Positions 17,858-27,499 are shown, numbered from the stretch's first letter. The stretch: DNA of 64,000 nucleotides from Bacteroidales bacterium (GCA_017480145.1 JAFVBF010000075.1:1-64000); one strand, 5' to 3'. Made by a program: numbers and translations. The notes: generated by a model from the sequence alone, not told the origin.

Positions 17858-19354
17858 TTAGTGATTGGAGGTGTCTGAATGATTCTCTTTTTTTTGTATC
17901 ATATGTGAGATTTGTTGTATGTCCAATATCTTCATTGCTATCGCTGCTGCTATTGACACTGCGATAACAATCAAGGATTGTCCCCACCAAACGAATGAAA
18001 TCATCGTACATAGCTGGTTGTAAACCACTATAAGTAACGTGAAAATAAGGATTTTTAATATATAGGAGAATGAAGGCTTTAGGCGAAATATGTTTAGTGC
18101 AATCATTGTTTGGGCTGCTGCCATAAAGCTTTGAGCAACAAGACTTGCCCATGCACTGCCTACTGCTCCATAGTAGGGGATGAGAAACAGATTGATAACG
18201 ATGTTGACTATCAGGGTAATGACCGCCAGTATGTTTAGTTGCTTGAGGTATCCTCCGGCAGTAAGCAGGGTGCCAAAAACGTATGTGAATGCAAGGGGAA
18301 TTATGCAATAGATAAGTGTTTGAAACACTTTTGCCGATGCTTCCGTATGTTCCTGATATAGTATTTCCATTATAGGTTGGTGGAGGGAGGACAACGTTAT
18401 TGAGGCTGCAATGGCAAAGACCATAAGCAAAGAAAATGATACACGGATTACACTTCCCAGTTCATTATGGGCTGTTTCTTGATGCAGATTGGTGAGTCTG
18501 GCAAATATGGGCAGCAATGGTACCGATACCAGGTAAGCAATCATTGTAAGTGCATCTAAAAGGCGGAATGCACTGGCGTAAATGCCTGCGTCAGTATCTG
18601 CTTGGGGCGAGAGAATGCTGAGAAGTATGGGGTCTATACGGTTGTAGCAAGCCATCAATAGAACCAGTAGTGCAAAAGGAGCACTTTTGCGAAGTACCAC
18701 GATGGTGAAATACCGATTCCAGTGCAGTCGGCGCATCCCTGTTCGGTGCAGCAATGGGATTATGGCACATACAGCCGTTAGAAAATATGCACAGGTTTGT
18801 GCATAGACAAACCATTCTATAGGAAATGACACACCTCCTTTTCTACAGTAGACCAGTAATCCTCCGCATATAAAAATCATCAGCACTCGATCCATTACGC
18901 TTAGTACGCTGTCCCATCGAAATAAAAGCAGTCCTTCGAAGTTGCTTCGCAGATATAGAATCAATGAGTTGAGGAATTGGTTGAAACACAATAGCAATAG
19001 GAGCCTAAATTGTCGTCCTTCATACCCGATTAGCATTCCGATGGTTAGCGTCACGGTCAAGTATCCTGCCATCAATAGCAACTTTATAGACAGGATGCTT
19101 GAAAGATGTTTCTGTAGCAGTTGTGGGTGGCGGGCTATATTTCGAGTGTTGTAATTGGTAATCCCTACATCCAGCAGAATGTTGAAGATATAGGCAAGAT
19201 TAAAGAGGGTGAAATATAATCCGTAAGCCTCTGCCCCAACGGCATTCTGTACGCCTACCTCTATCCCGAGAATCCAGAATGGCTTAACGATTAGGTTAAG
19301 CAGCAGTACCCAAAAGAGCCCTGAAAATAGCGAGCGTTGTAGGCTTTGGGTCAT
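17858..19354 (-). CDS. Polysaccharide/oligosaccharide flippase (Wzx/MVF-like)
   Basis: 498 aa with about 12-14 hydrophobic helices across the whole length, no signal peptide cleavage site, and the N-terminal pattern FWVLLLNLIVKPFWILGIEV followed by GAEAYGLYFTLFNLAYIFNILLDVGITNY, as in the polysaccharide transport (PST) group of flippases. It probably flips a lipid-linked glycan across the inner membrane. The next gene upstream ends 12 nt before it. No glycosyltransferases are adjacent, so the substrate is unknown; peptidoglycan precursor transport is less likely from the sequence pattern. Confidence 0.8.
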   Translation of the reverse strand: MTQSLQRSLFSGLFWVLLLNLIVKPFWILGIEVGVQNAVGAEAYGLYFTLFNLAYIFNILLDVGITNYNTRNIARHPQLLQKHLSSILSIKLLLMAGYLTVTLTIGMLIGYEGRQFRLLLLLCFNQFLNSLILYLRSNFEGLLLFRWDSVLSVMDRVLMIFICGGLLVYCRKGGVSFPIEWFVYAQTCAYFLTAVCAIIPLLHRTGMRRLHWNRYFTIVVLRKSAPFALLVLLMACYNRIDPILLSILSPQADTDAGIYASAFRLLDALTMIAYLVSVPLLPIFARLTNLHQETAHNELGSVIRVSFSLLMVFAIAASITLSSLHQPIMEILYQEHTEASAKVFQTLIYCIIPLAFTYVFGTLLTAGGYLKQLNILAVITLIVNIVINLFLIPYYGAVGSAWASLVAQSFMAAAQTMIALNIFRLKPSFSYILKILIFTLLIVVYNQLCTMISFVWWGQSLIVIAVSIAAAIAMKILDIQQISHMIQKKENHSDTSNH

Positions 19355-19366
19355 ACTGCTTACAAA

Positions 19367-21043
19367 TTAGCGAAGTTTCGGGGATGCAGCGGTTTGTTGG
19401 TCTGTTGCCTCATCCTGCGGTGTGATGTGCTTGGTCGAGAGAATCTCCTCAATATCCCAGTTGGCGCGTAAATTCAGCGTCTTGCCAAGGTAATATACCT
19501 CTTCGGGCTGTCTATGCATCCAGTAGTTCCCTGGTGTCCATTGCCCGTTTTTATCGTGGTCGGCATATGCCTGTACTCGATAATTTCCTGGTTTTAGCTG
19601 TCGGAATGTTATTTTCTGTCCGCTTGTTGCGGTTAGCGATTGTTTTACGTCTCCCGACTCATCCGTGACCTGCACAACATAGGCTATGCCTTCAGCGGCA
19701 TCTGCTAAGCTCACTGAGATATTCCCGAACTTGTCGTCGCCTTGTATCTCGGTTGTGATGCGTAATGTGTCGCTACTATTTCCGTAAATATCATACAGTT
19801 TTCCTCCGCTGATGCATATAGTGTATTTCTCTCCCACCAAAGGGGTGAAATCTATGGTTGCAAAAAGCAGCGAACTATCAAGGACGAGAGCATGGACTGA
19901 TTGATTGCTGTCGCTTAGTCGTAGTATGATTACTGCGCTATCGGTCAGACTATTTCCCTTGTCTATGGGATTTTTGAATCTAATGGTCAGGGGCTGAAAA
20001 TAAGGTGTTGATGTGGTAAATCCCCAATTACACCATTTATCCTGAACTGTATTTTTTTCTCGACCTTTCCGTTTAGGTCGCCATTGCATTTTGATAGTGT
20101 CCTGTAGTCCACTGCTGTCGCCTAATGTTAGGTTGAGAAGGCTTCCCTTTGGATTCCGAGTCCAGATTCGCAGGGTATCCCGATGTGTTGATAATTGCCA
20201 AAAGATGGGTGTGTCGCACACTATGTTGGGCTTCAGCATGGGCATCAGGCTGGTAATCTCGGCGTAGCCTTCGCGTTCAAATTTACTCTGTGTCACTCGT
20301 TGTATTTGGCGCTCCTCATACGACATAAGCATCAGATATCCTTCATCGCTACTGTCGTTCGGTGGGAGAGGGAACACTTCTTCATTCAGAAAAGCTATTG
20401 CTTCATTGTCTCCGTAGCGAAAGTCCTTGTCGCCATCCTCTATGCCCACCAGTTTGTAAGTCCCAGGCCTGATATGCGAGAACTGGAAATAGCCTTTGTC
20501 GTCGCATCGTGTTACATGGCTTGGGGCTGAATTGGTTATGGCAGAGTCTTTGCTATCCGAAGGATATAGCATCAGTGTCGCTGTACTTTTTCGTGGTTTC
20601 AGTGTATAGGCATCGAGAAGCCTTCCTCTTAGTTCCATGCTGTCTATAGCAAGCCCTGTGGAGAATGCGTATTCATAAGATTGTAGTTTGTTTCCCTCAT
20701 TGAGGTCTGCAATAGCATTTTTAAATTGAAACAAGTAGGTTGTATTCTCTTTTAGTGTATCGTTAATTGTTACCTGTATGCCCCGATGTTTGCTGGTAAA
20801 TGTCGGTTTTGGCTTCATCGGGGGAGACACGATGATGTTATTCTCTACGTCGTTTAGTACCACGTATTCGTCAAATCCTATGTAGAAGGATTTTTCGCCA
20901 AAATTTAGTGTTCCATTAACTGGACGCTCCTCTGTCACCTTTGGAGGGGTAGTGTCCTTCATGCCGCCTTCGGGATACCCTTGCCGAGCGCAGGCCACGG
21001 CTGTCAGAATCAATACGCAAAGGCAGTAATTTACAAACCTCAT
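19367..21043 (-). CDS. Ig-like domain lipoprotein
   Basis: 558 aa. The N-terminal signal ends in a lipobox-like TAVAC (Cys18). Directly after it come GMKDTTPPKV and the pattern SFYIGFDEYVVLNDVENNIIVSPP, the Bacteroidetes 'Ig-like (SbsA-type)' domain, about residues 30-130. A carboxypeptidase-regulatory-like part follows (YFQFSHIRPGTYKLVGIEDGDKD, about 190-215) and a similar C-terminal unit (FRQLKPGNYRVQAYADHDKNGQW). It probably sits in the outer membrane facing the periplasm or the surface. Function unknown. It lies 22 nt after recQ and 12 nt before the flippase. Confidence 0.75.
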   Translation of the reverse strand: MRFVNYCLCVLILTAVACARQGYPEGGMKDTTPPKVTEERPVNGTLNFGEKSFYIGFDEYVVLNDVENNIIVSPPMKPKPTFTSKHRGIQVTINDTLKENTTYLFQFKNAIADLNEGNKLQSYEYAFSTGLAIDSMELRGRLLDAYTLKPRKSTATLMLYPSDSKDSAITNSAPSHVTRCDDKGYFQFSHIRPGTYKLVGIEDGDKDFRYGDNEAIAFLNEEVFPLPPNDSSDEGYLMLMSYEERQIQRVTQSKFEREGYAEITSLMPMLKPNIVCDTPIFWQLSTHRDTLRIWTRNPKGSLLNLTLGDSSGLQDTIKMQWRPKRKGREKNTVQDKWCNWGFTTSTPYFQPLTIRFKNPIDKGNSLTDSAVIILRLSDSNQSVHALVLDSSLLFATIDFTPLVGEKYTICISGGKLYDIYGNSSDTLRITTEIQGDDKFGNISVSLADAAEGIAYVVQVTDESGDVKQSLTATSGQKITFRQLKPGNYRVQAYADHDKNGQWTPGNYWMHRQPEEVYYLGKTLNLRANWDIEEILSTKHITPQDEATDQQTAASPKLR

Positions 21044-21065
21044 AGACTTGGTAGAGTAGGGTGGA

Positions 21066-23294
21066 TTAGTAAGCGTAGGTGGAGAGAAACTTTATGCGCA
21101 TCAGTCGTATATCTTGTTCGGGATATTCGTCGGGGTCATCCGAAAATTCCTCATAGGCATCTTCTAATGATCCACTTTCACTATTGCGCCAATAGTCCAA
21201 CAACTCTTCCTGATGGTCTTCTTCAATATTGGCGTTGATATAATAGTCAATGCTCAGTCGTGTGCCTGCCGAGATGATATGCTCGATTTCCGTCAGCAGC
21301 TGATCCATTGAGAGCCCTTTGCCTGCGGCTATATCGTCAAGCGACTTGCGTTGGTCAATATTTTTGATGATATATCCTCTTAGGCTTGTCTTGTTCACCG
21401 CGGTACGGATTACGATGTCTTGGGGGCGTTCTATCTCGTTGTCTTCCACATACTGTTTGATGAGTTCTACGAATGGACCTCCCCATCGTTGCGCTTTGGC
21501 TATGCCAACACCGCTGCATCTGCTCAGCTCTTCTACCGTGCAGGGGTATTGTATGGTCATGTCTGTCAGCGACAAATCCTGGAATATCACGTTAGTGTCT
21601 GCCAGTTTGTTCTTTTTGGCAATGCTTTTTCTCAAGCTTTTCAGCTGGGCATACAGCACCTCGTCGCCTGCCGACATTGTGCCTCCGCTTGAGGGGGACA
21701 CATCTTCGTCACTTTCGCTGTTGCCGCTATAGTCGTGGTCGCAGGCTATGGTGATATCATACGGGTGCTTCATGAATTTGAAACCAGCAGGGGTAATCTT
21801 CAGTATGCCAAATCTTTCTACCTCTTTGGTTAGCAGCTTCTCGAAAATGCCTTGCCGTAGCACCGCCTTCCAAAACAGGTCGTCGTGGTCGGTGCCTTGT
21901 CCGAATTGTTCCAATTGGTCTGGCTTATAGACTTTGGTGTGTGCATTGGTCCTCCCCATCATCACATCTATCACCTCCTTGGCTTTGAACGACTGTTTTG
22001 TGGCCAGTATGGTTTCCAGCGCGTAGACCATCTCTTCTTTGGCCTCGTGGCGGGGCTTGGGGTTCACGCAGTTGTCGCAATTGCCACAGTTTTGGCTGGG
22101 ATAGTCCTCCCCGAAGTATTTTAGCAGGTTCATCCGTCGGCAGGAGGCGCTCTCTGCATACGATACCATCTCCTGGACCAGTTGGTTCGACATTTCCTGT
22201 TCGGTGATATTCTTGTCTGTGAAAAATTTATACAGTTTTTCCACGTCTTGCTCGCTGTAGAAGGCTATGCAGATACCTTCGCCGCCATCGCGTCCCGCAC
22301 GTCCGGTCTCTTGGTAATAGCCTTCGAGGCTTTTGGGAATGTCGTAGTGAATCACAAATCGTACGTCCGGTTTGTCTATACCCATGCCGAAGGCAATGGT
22401 TGCTACAATTACATCCACCTCCTCCATCAGGAACTTGTCTTGGTTCTCTGTGCGTAATCTGCTCTCTAATCCGGCGTGGTAAGGTAGGGCTTTGATACCA
22501 TTTGTTTGTAGTAGTTCGGCCAAGTCTTCTACTTTTTTGCGCGTCAGGCAATATATGATTCCGCTTTTCCCCGGATGCTGCTTGATGAAACGTATGATTT
22601 CTTTGTGAAGCGTCATGGCATCAGCAGGCTTGGGCCTCACTTCGTAGTATAGGTTGGGTCGGTTGAATGACGATACAAAGCTCTTCGCGTCTTCCATATG
22701 CAGGTTGCGGACGATATCCTGCTGCACCTTGGGTGTTGCCGATGCCGTTAGGGTAAGAATAGGCATCGGGTGCTCGGGCGTTCGGTTGTCTTCCCTGATA
22801 CGGTCTATGGCATTGCGCAGACGTCCGTACTCGGGCCGGAAGTCATGCCCCCATTCCGAGATGCAGTGAGCCTCGTCTATGGCAAAAAAGGAAATAGTTA
22901 GCTGGCGCAGAAACATGACCGTGTCCTCTTTCGACAGTGTTTCTGGTGCTACGTATAGTAGTTTTGTTCCTCCGGCAAGGAGGTCTTCTTTCACCTCGGT
23001 CGCTTGTTGCTTATTCAGCGACGAGTTCAGAAAGTGTGCTACGCAGTTGTGCCCCGAGGTATACCGCACGGCATCCACTTGATTTTTCATCAATGCTATC
23101 AGTGGCGACACCACGATGGCGGTGCCCTCGCTCAGCATGGCCGGCAACTGGTAGCAGAGCGACTTCCCGCTGCCCGTAGGCATGATGACAAAGGTGTCAT
23201 TCCCGTCCAGTATGCTATGTATGATGGCTTCTTGGTCTCCCTTGAAATGGTCAAAACCGAAGATTTCCTTTAATTTGGCCTGCAAGTCTGTCAT
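21066..23294 (-). CDS. recQ: ATP-dependent DNA helicase RecQ
   Basis: 742 aa, longer than E. coli RecQ (~610) but normal for Bacteroidetes. A 3'-5' DNA helicase for recombination and repair. Walker A PTGSGKS is at 39-45 and the DEAH box at 140-143 (FAIDEAHCISEWGHDFRPEY). The helicase C domain has YYQETGRAGRDG; a zinc-binding part has CRRMNLLKYFG and CGNCDNC. An HRDC domain (LRKSIAKKNKLADTNVIFQD) and a further C-terminal helical region complete the protein. Start ATG at 23294, about 30 nt downstream of the likely transcription start. Confidence 0.95.
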   Translation of the reverse strand: MTDLQAKLKEIFGFDHFKGDQEAIIHSILDGNDTFVIMPTGSGKSLCYQLPAMLSEGTAIVVSPLIALMKNQVDAVRYTSGHNCVAHFLNSSLNKQQATEVKEDLLAGGTKLLYVAPETLSKEDTVMFLRQLTISFFAIDEAHCISEWGHDFRPEYGRLRNAIDRIREDNRTPEHPMPILTLTASATPKVQQDIVRNLHMEDAKSFVSSFNRPNLYYEVRPKPADAMTLHKEIIRFIKQHPGKSGIIYCLTRKKVEDLAELLQTNGIKALPYHAGLESRLRTENQDKFLMEEVDVIVATIAFGMGIDKPDVRFVIHYDIPKSLEGYYQETGRAGRDGGEGICIAFYSEQDVEKLYKFFTDKNITEQEMSNQLVQEMVSYAESASCRRMNLLKYFGEDYPSQNCGNCDNCVNPKPRHEAKEEMVYALETILATKQSFKAKEVIDVMMGRTNAHTKVYKPDQLEQFGQGTDHDDLFWKAVLRQGIFEKLLTKEVERFGILKITPAGFKFMKHPYDITIACDHDYSGNSESDEDVSPSSGGTMSAGDEVLYAQLKSLRKSIAKKNKLADTNVIFQDLSLTDMTIQYPCTVEELSRCSGVGIAKAQRWGGPFVELIKQYVEDNEIERPQDIVIRTAVNKTSLRGYIIKNIDQRKSLDDIAAGKGLSMDQLLTEIEHIISAGTRLSIDYYINANIEEDHQEELLDYWRNSESGSLEDAYEEFSDDPDEYPEQDIRLMRIKFLSTYAY

Positions 23295-23311
23295 GGTTCA
23301 AAAAAAACGTG

Positions 23312-23319
23312 TACTTTTG
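23312..23319 (+). promoter_or_regulatory. -7 box for the isomerase/lptB transcript
   Basis: TACTTTTG (followed by C) matches TAnnTTTGc. The start would be near 23326, 48 nt before the TTG initiation codon. There is no good TTTG -33 element. Confidence 0.55.
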
Positions 23320-23331
23320 CAAAACGAAATC

Positions 23332-23363
23332 CAAAGTTAGTATTTTTTTAACACCTACCCAAA
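23332..23363 (-). promoter_or_regulatory. Promoter of recQ (TTTG-N20-TAnnTTTG)
   Basis: On the minus strand TTTG (23363-23360) is followed after exactly 20 nt by TAACTTTG (23339-23332). This is a full Bacteroidetes promoter, predicting a start near 23325 and a ~30-nt leader for recQ. It overlaps the divergent promoter region of the isomerase gene. Confidence 0.7.
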
Positions 23364-23373
23364 TTTTTTTGAA

Positions 23374-24342
23374 TTGAAGTCTGACGAAGAAATAAAGAAT
23401 ATTGCAATTCAAGTGATTGCAGATGAGGAGAAAGCTTTGTCGGAATTATCGCACCGTATTGACAGTAATTTTGCCGCTGCGGTCAGGACGCTCTTTTCCT
23501 GTCGTGGACGTGCTATTGTCACTGGCATTGGTAAGAGTGCCAACATAGCCACCAAGGTTGTCTCTACATTCAACTCTACGGGTACCCCAGCACTATATAT
23601 GCATGCTGCTGATGCTATTCATGGCGATTTAGGCATGGTTCGACCCGATGACGTGGTCATATGCATTTCCAAGAGTGGAAATACTCCGGAAATCAAGGTG
23701 CTGGTTCCTCTTATCAAGAATTTTGGCAACACTCTTATCGCCATAGTGGGCAACACGGATTCCTTTTTGGCCCGTGAGGCAGACATTGTACTCGATGTCA
23801 CTGTGGCTCACGAGGCCTGTCCGAATAATCTGGCTCCAACCACCTCTACCACGGCTCAGCTTGTTATGGGCGATGCCTTGGCAGTAGCCCTTATCGAATG
23901 CCGCAATTTCTCGGCTCGTGATTTTGCCAGATTTCATCCAGGAGGAGCCTTGGGAAAGCAATTGTATCTTAGGGTAGGTGACCTGTCTGTTCAAAACGAG
24001 CGACCTTCTGTGGGTGCTGATGCCTCAATTCCAGATATTATATTGGAAATGACCTCCAAACGCTTGGGATGTGCTGTGGTAGAAAAACATGGACAGGTGT
24101 TGGGCATCATCACCGATGGCGACTTGCGTCGCATGATGCGTAATCATCAAAGTTTCGACAACCTTTGTGCTGCCGACATTATGACGTGTGCGCCCAAGTG
24201 CGTCCCTGCCAGCGAATATGCTGTCAAAGCATTGGAAATCATGCGTTCTAATGCTATTACCCAGCTTGTCGTTCTTGATGCAGATGGTCTTTATTGCGGT
24301 GTCCTACACCTGCACGACATTCTTCGCGAAGGCATTATATAA
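23374..24342 (+). CDS. kdsD: Arabinose-5-phosphate isomerase (KdsD/KpsF family)
   Basis: 322 aa starting at TTG (23374). No ATG fits: the next in-frame Met would remove part of the SIS domain. It interconverts ribulose-5-P and arabinose-5-P, the first step to Kdo for LPS. The SIS domain (about 25-165) contains GRAIVTGIGKSANIATKVV and ISKSGNTPEI; two CBS domains follow (about 200-322). It precedes lptB by 40 nt, so synthesis and export of LPS are coupled by position. KdsD and GutQ/KpsF cannot be separated by sequence alone; the LPS context favours KdsD. Confidence 0.9.
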   Translation: MKSDEEIKNIAIQVIADEEKALSELSHRIDSNFAAAVRTLFSCRGRAIVTGIGKSANIATKVVSTFNSTGTPALYMHAADAIHGDLGMVRPDDVVICISKSGNTPEIKVLVPLIKNFGNTLIAIVGNTDSFLAREADIVLDVTVAHEACPNNLAPTTSTTAQLVMGDALAVALIECRNFSARDFARFHPGGALGKQLYLRVGDLSVQNERPSVGADASIPDIILEMTSKRLGCAVVEKHGQVLGIITDGDLRRMMRNHQSFDNLCAADIMTCAPKCVPASEYAVKALEIMRSNAITQLVVLDADGLYCGVLHLHDILREGII

Positions 24343-24382
24343 TTTGTGACATCGTCCGAGGTCGAATCGTAACTTTTCAGCC

Positions 24383-25162
24383 GTGGAACTCAGAACCGAA
24401 AACGTAGTCAAGAAATACCGTTCACGCACTGTTGTCAAAGGTGTGTCGGTCTCCGTGAGGCAAGGCGAGATTGTCGGGTTATTAGGTCCCAACGGGGCTG
24501 GGAAGACCACCACTTTCTACATGATTGTAGGCATTATCAAGCCATTTTCTGGCAGTGTGTTTCTTGATGATCAAGAAATCACAAAGATGCCAATGTATCG
24601 CCGGGCACAAAACGGCGTGGGCTATTTGGCTCAAGAAGCCTCGGTTTATAGACAAATGTCAGTAGAAGACAACATCATGTCTGTCTTGGAATTTCGCAAG
24701 GATATGAGTCGTCAGCAACGTAAGGACAAACTGGAAATGCTGCTTGATGAGTTTAGCCTTCAGAAGATTCGCAAAAGTAAAGGCATACAACTCTCCGGGG
24801 GCGAACGACGGCGCACCGAGATTGCTCGTGCGTTAGCCAATGACCCGCATTTTCTTCTCCTTGATGAGCCTTTTGCTGGTGTCGATCCAATAGCCGTGCA
24901 GGATATTCAGGACATAGTGGCTCACCTCAAAGAACGTAATATCGGCATCCTCATCACCGACCATAATGTGCATGAAACCCTTTCCATCACCGATCGGGCC
25001 TATCTGTTATACGAGGGCAGGGTTCTTCATGCAGGCACTCCTGAAGAGATGGCGGCAGACCCCGATGTCCGTGAAAAATATTTGGGACGCGACTTCGAAC
25101 TTCGTCGGCATCAAGCTGCCGCCATCAACAAAGAGGTTGCTGCCACATCCTCGGATGAATGA
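24383..25162 (+). CDS. lptB: LPS export ABC transporter ATPase LptB
   Basis: 259 aa starting at GTG (24383); no upstream ATG is in frame. It is the cytosolic ATPase driving LPS extraction from the inner membrane with LptFG. Walker [10 protein letters not shown] is at 35-43, the Q-loop is in [21 protein letters not shown] (typical LptB wording), the signature is LSGGERRR, and the Walker B is [13 protein letters not shown]. The C-terminal ~18 residues extend past the usual LptB end (YLGRDFEL). It sits 40 nt after kdsD and 64 nt before ribBA. Confidence 0.95.
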   Translation: MELRTENVVKKYRSRTVVKGVSVSVRQGEIVGLLGPNGAGKTTTFYMIVGIIKPFSGSVFLDDQEITKMPMYRRAQNGVGYLAQEASVYRQMSVEDNIMSVLEFRKDMSRQQRKDKLEMLLDEFSLQKIRKSKGIQLSGGERRRTEIARALANDPHFLLLDEPFAGVDPIAVQDIQDIVAHLKERNIGILITDHNVHETLSITDRAYLLYEGRVLHAGTPEEMAADPDVREKYLGRDFELRRHQAAAINKEVAATSSDE

Positions 25163-25226
25163 ACGATGTGAATCACATTTTCAAAATCATATTACTTTCC
25201 ACAACTATAGTCAAGTTCATCAGGAT

Positions 25227-26423
25227 ATGAATACGATAGAAGAAGCTTTACAAGACATACGCGATGGCAAATTCGTTATCGTTGTAGATGACGAAGATCG
25301 CGAGAATGAGGGCGATTTTATAATGGCCGCAGAGAAAATCACTCCCGACCATGTCAACTTTATGCTGAAAAATGGCCGAGGTGTGCTTTGCGCCCCTATT
25401 ACTGAACAGCGGTGCAAGGAATTAGGTTTGGACATGCAGGTCCACGATAATACCTCGCTGCTTGGCACCCCGTTCACTATCACTGTTGATCTTTTGGGAC
25501 ATGGCTGCACCACGGGAGTCTCCATGTATGATAGGGCCATGACCATCAATGCTCTGGCCAACCCAGATACCAAGCCGACTGATCTTGGGCGACCTGGACA
25601 TATCAATCCGCTTCGTGCCCGTAATGGGGGTGTTTTGGTTCGTGCAGGTCACACCGAGGCTGCTGTCGACCTGGCTCGGTTGGCAGGTCTGAAACCATGT
25701 GGTGCTTTGATTGAAATCATCAATGATGATGGCACCATGGCGCGTCTCCCTCAGTTGGAAAAGGTGGCCGAACGTTTTAATCTTAAAATCATCTCTATTC
25801 GAGATCTCATTGCCTATCGTGTGGCACATGAAACACTTATCCGTAAAGAGGAAGAGGTGTTCTTGCCTACCCAGTGGGGCAACTTCCAACTGATAGCCTA
25901 CACTCAGTTGGACAATGGGGCTACTCACCTTGCCCTCAAAAAAGGGGATTGGCAGCCTGGTGAACCCGTCATGGTCCGTGTCCATTCCTCTTGCGCTACC
26001 GGGGACATCTTTGGTTCTTGTAAATGCGACTGCGGAGAGCAGTTGCATCGTGCCATGGAAATGGTTGAGCACGAAGGCAAGGGACTGATTCTATACATGA
26101 GTCAGGAAGGACGGGGTATTGGCTTGGTGAATAAGCTTAAGGCATACCATCTACAGGAACAGGGCTTGGATACTGTTGATGCCAATATTCAGCTGGGCTT
26201 CAAGGCCGATGAGCGTGATTATGGTATTGGCGCACAAATTCTGCGTGACCTTGGTGTGACACAAATGCGTCTTATCACCAACAATCCAGTCAAACGCAGC
26301 GGTTTAGAAGGGTACGGGCTTACCATTGTTGATACTTTGCCTATCGTCGTCCACCCGAATAGGTATAACGAGCGTTATCTCAAAACCAAGCAAGAACGCA
26401 TGGGACATAATCTCAATTTATAG
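25227..26423 (+). CDS. ribBA: Bifunctional DHBP synthase / GTP cyclohydrolase II
   Basis: 398 aa from the ATG at 25227; the frame is open further upstream but that part overlaps lptB. It catalyses two entry steps of riboflavin synthesis. The N-terminal RibB half (1-~200) has [18 protein letters not shown] and [13 protein letters not shown]; the C-terminal RibA half (~205-398) has the zinc ligands [18 protein letters not shown] and the catalytic SQEGRGIGL. Length is typical for the fusion. No FMN riboswitch is visible upstream. A terminator follows. Confidence 0.96.
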   Translation: MNTIEEALQDIRDGKFVIVVDDEDRENEGDFIMAAEKITPDHVNFMLKNGRGVLCAPITEQRCKELGLDMQVHDNTSLLGTPFTITVDLLGHGCTTGVSMYDRAMTINALANPDTKPTDLGRPGHINPLRARNGGVLVRAGHTEAAVDLARLAGLKPCGALIEIINDDGTMARLPQLEKVAERFNLKIISIRDLIAYRVAHETLIRKEEEVFLPTQWGNFQLIAYTQLDNGATHLALKKGDWQPGEPVMVRVHSSCATGDIFGSCKCDCGEQLHRAMEMVEHEGKGLILYMSQEGRGIGLVNKLKAYHLQEQGLDTVDANIQLGFKADERDYGIGAQILRDLGVTQMRLITNNPVKRSGLEGYGLTIVDTLPIVVHPNRYNERYLKTKQERMGHNLNL

Positions 26424-26450
26424 TCCCGATCTCGATGACAGTTTTTAATA

Positions 26451-26489
26451 AACAAGCCATGAAGGGCATTCTTCGTGGCTTGTTATTTT
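26451..26489 (+). terminator. Terminator after ribBA
   Basis: AACAAGCCATGAAG (26451-26464) pairs with CTTCGTGGCTTGTT (26471-26484) with one mismatch, followed by ATTTTTATT. Confidence 0.85.
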
Positions 26490-26639
26490 TATTGTTTGTT
26501 TGGGTCGCGGTTTATGCGTTGTCTATTCATCACATGGTTCACCTCCGCACATCCCGCTTTTGAATGATATGGGATTTGAACCACATGGCATTCCTCGTAT
26601 ATCTCTACGGCAAGGCGAATCCGCAGATGTATAAATCTT

Positions 26640-26671
26640 TTTGACGATAAAAACAAAAAAGTGTATCTTTG
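26640..26671 (+). promoter_or_regulatory. Promoter of the zapA-rny-lgt-gpmA run (TTTG-N20-TATCTTTG)
   Basis: TTTG (26640-26643), a 20-nt spacer and TATCTTTGC (26664-26672) form a textbook Bacteroidetes promoter. Transcription would start near 26679, ~24 nt upstream of the coiled-coil gene. Confidence 0.8.
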
Positions 26672-26702
26672 CAAGAATTTTAGCAGTGCAACAGGGTGAA
26701 TT

Positions 26703-27002
26703 ATGGCCAGTATTGAATCTACTATTGCGGGTATAGAGTCAAAGGTGCATCAGCTTGTGATTGAGAATGATTCGTTACGCATAAAAGTTCAGGAGGCGGA
26801 AACCACTATTGCTAGGCTACAAGAAAATATAAACCTTAGTAATCAAACCATAAAAAAACTCACAGAAGAAAATCATCAATTATTAATATCAAGGAACAGG
26901 CCGACAGCAGCGTGCGATCGAGACACGGTTGTGCGTAGAATAGAAGCATTGATTAATACGATAGACGAAAGCCTAACGCTTTTGGGAGAGCCGAAAAAGT
27001 AA
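26703..27002 (+). CDS. Small coiled-coil protein upstream of zapA
   Basis: 99 aa, acidic and basic residues alternating with regular hydrophobics, no signal peptide. Residues ~8-65 form a strong heptad coiled coil (VIENDSLRIKVQEAETTIAR, LQENINLSNQTIKKLTEEN); a short helical tail follows. A protein of this size and shape commonly precedes zapA in Bacteroidetes. Its position 12 nt before zapA suggests a cell-division role, perhaps similar in form to ZapB, but that is inference from shape and neighbourhood only. Confidence 0.8.
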   Translation: MASIESTIAGIESKVHQLVIENDSLRIKVQEAETTIARLQENINLSNQTIKKLTEENHQLLISRNRPTAACDRDTVVRRIEALINTIDESLTLLGEPKK

Positions 27003-27014
27003 GCACACACTCAC

Positions 27015-27308
27015 ATGAACGAAATTACAGCCACAGTCACCATTCTGGAGCGAAACTACAGCCTACGTGTCGCAGAAGGCGATGCAGAGATCCTTCAGGC
27101 TGCCGCTCATAGGTTGGACGAGATGTCCCGGGGCTTTGGCAAGCAATTCCCAAATAAAGATCACCAAGACCTTATCACCATGACAGCGCTCCTACATGAG
27201 GTGCAGCTGCTCAAACTACAGCAGCGACAGTCTGCCCCTTTGGCGGATATAGAGCGACGACTGACGTTGCTGGACGAATATCTCAGCGAAGCCGTGGGTG
27301 ATAAATGA
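27015..27308 (+). CDS. zapA: Cell division protein ZapA
   Basis: 97 aa, typical ZapA length. ZapA binds and bundles FtsZ at the division ring. The N-terminal globular part reads ITATVTILERNYSLRVAEGDAE, with the ZapA-type pattern of an alternating beta-strand followed by EILQAAAHRLDEM; a C-terminal coiled coil follows (LLHEVQLLKLQQRQ). It lies in the same transcript as the preceding coiled-coil gene, and a structured RNA follows directly downstream. Confidence 0.88.
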   Translation: MNEITATVTILERNYSLRVAEGDAEILQAAAHRLDEMSRGFGKQFPNKDHQDLITMTALLHEVQLLKLQQRQSAPLADIERRLTLLDEYLSEAVGDK

Positions 27309-27343
27309 CTCGCGCCTTTGCGATAAGGCTTTTATTCGAGCAT

Positions 27344-27499
27344 AATCCTGCATCAATCCCAAAACAGTTAGTAAACTCCACATTATTTACAAACCGAGTA
27401 AGCTCAGGGGTGGGTAGATTGTATAATTGAGACACCCGGCACTCAAATCCTTTTATGCTTAGAGTTTATCAATACTCCCGGAGGGAGCGATGCAGGGTT
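27344..27499 (+). ncRNA. ssrS: 6S-like RNA between zapA and rny
   Basis: About 156 nt fold into a long imperfect hairpin. The closing stem is 27344-27354 with 27489-27499 (CCTGCATC:GATGCAGG core), then TCCC (27357-27360) with GGGA (27483-27486). After a large bubble, TAAACTC (27372-27378) pairs with GAGTTTA (27462-27468), TAAGC (27399-27403) with GCTTA (27457-27461), and an apical GGGTG:CACCC helix. A small hairpin CTCCC-gga-GGGAG (27475-27487) on the 3' side competes with the closing stem, as in 6S RNA. The location next to zapA is also where 6S sits in many bacteria. The fold was found by eye, so the family name is inferred. Confidence 0.65.

Noticed and set aside
24966..25226. N-terminal extension of ribBA into lptB
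   Set aside because: The extra 87 residues overlap lptB and do not belong to the RibB family, whose start matches 25227.
25422..26072. 216-codon minus-strand frame within ribBA
   Set aside because: Antisense shadow of the DHBP synthase and GTP cyclohydrolase domains.
26550..26580. tRNA-like GATTTGAACC segment
   Set aside because: It looks like a T-arm fragment, but no acceptor stem or anticodon arm pairs around it.
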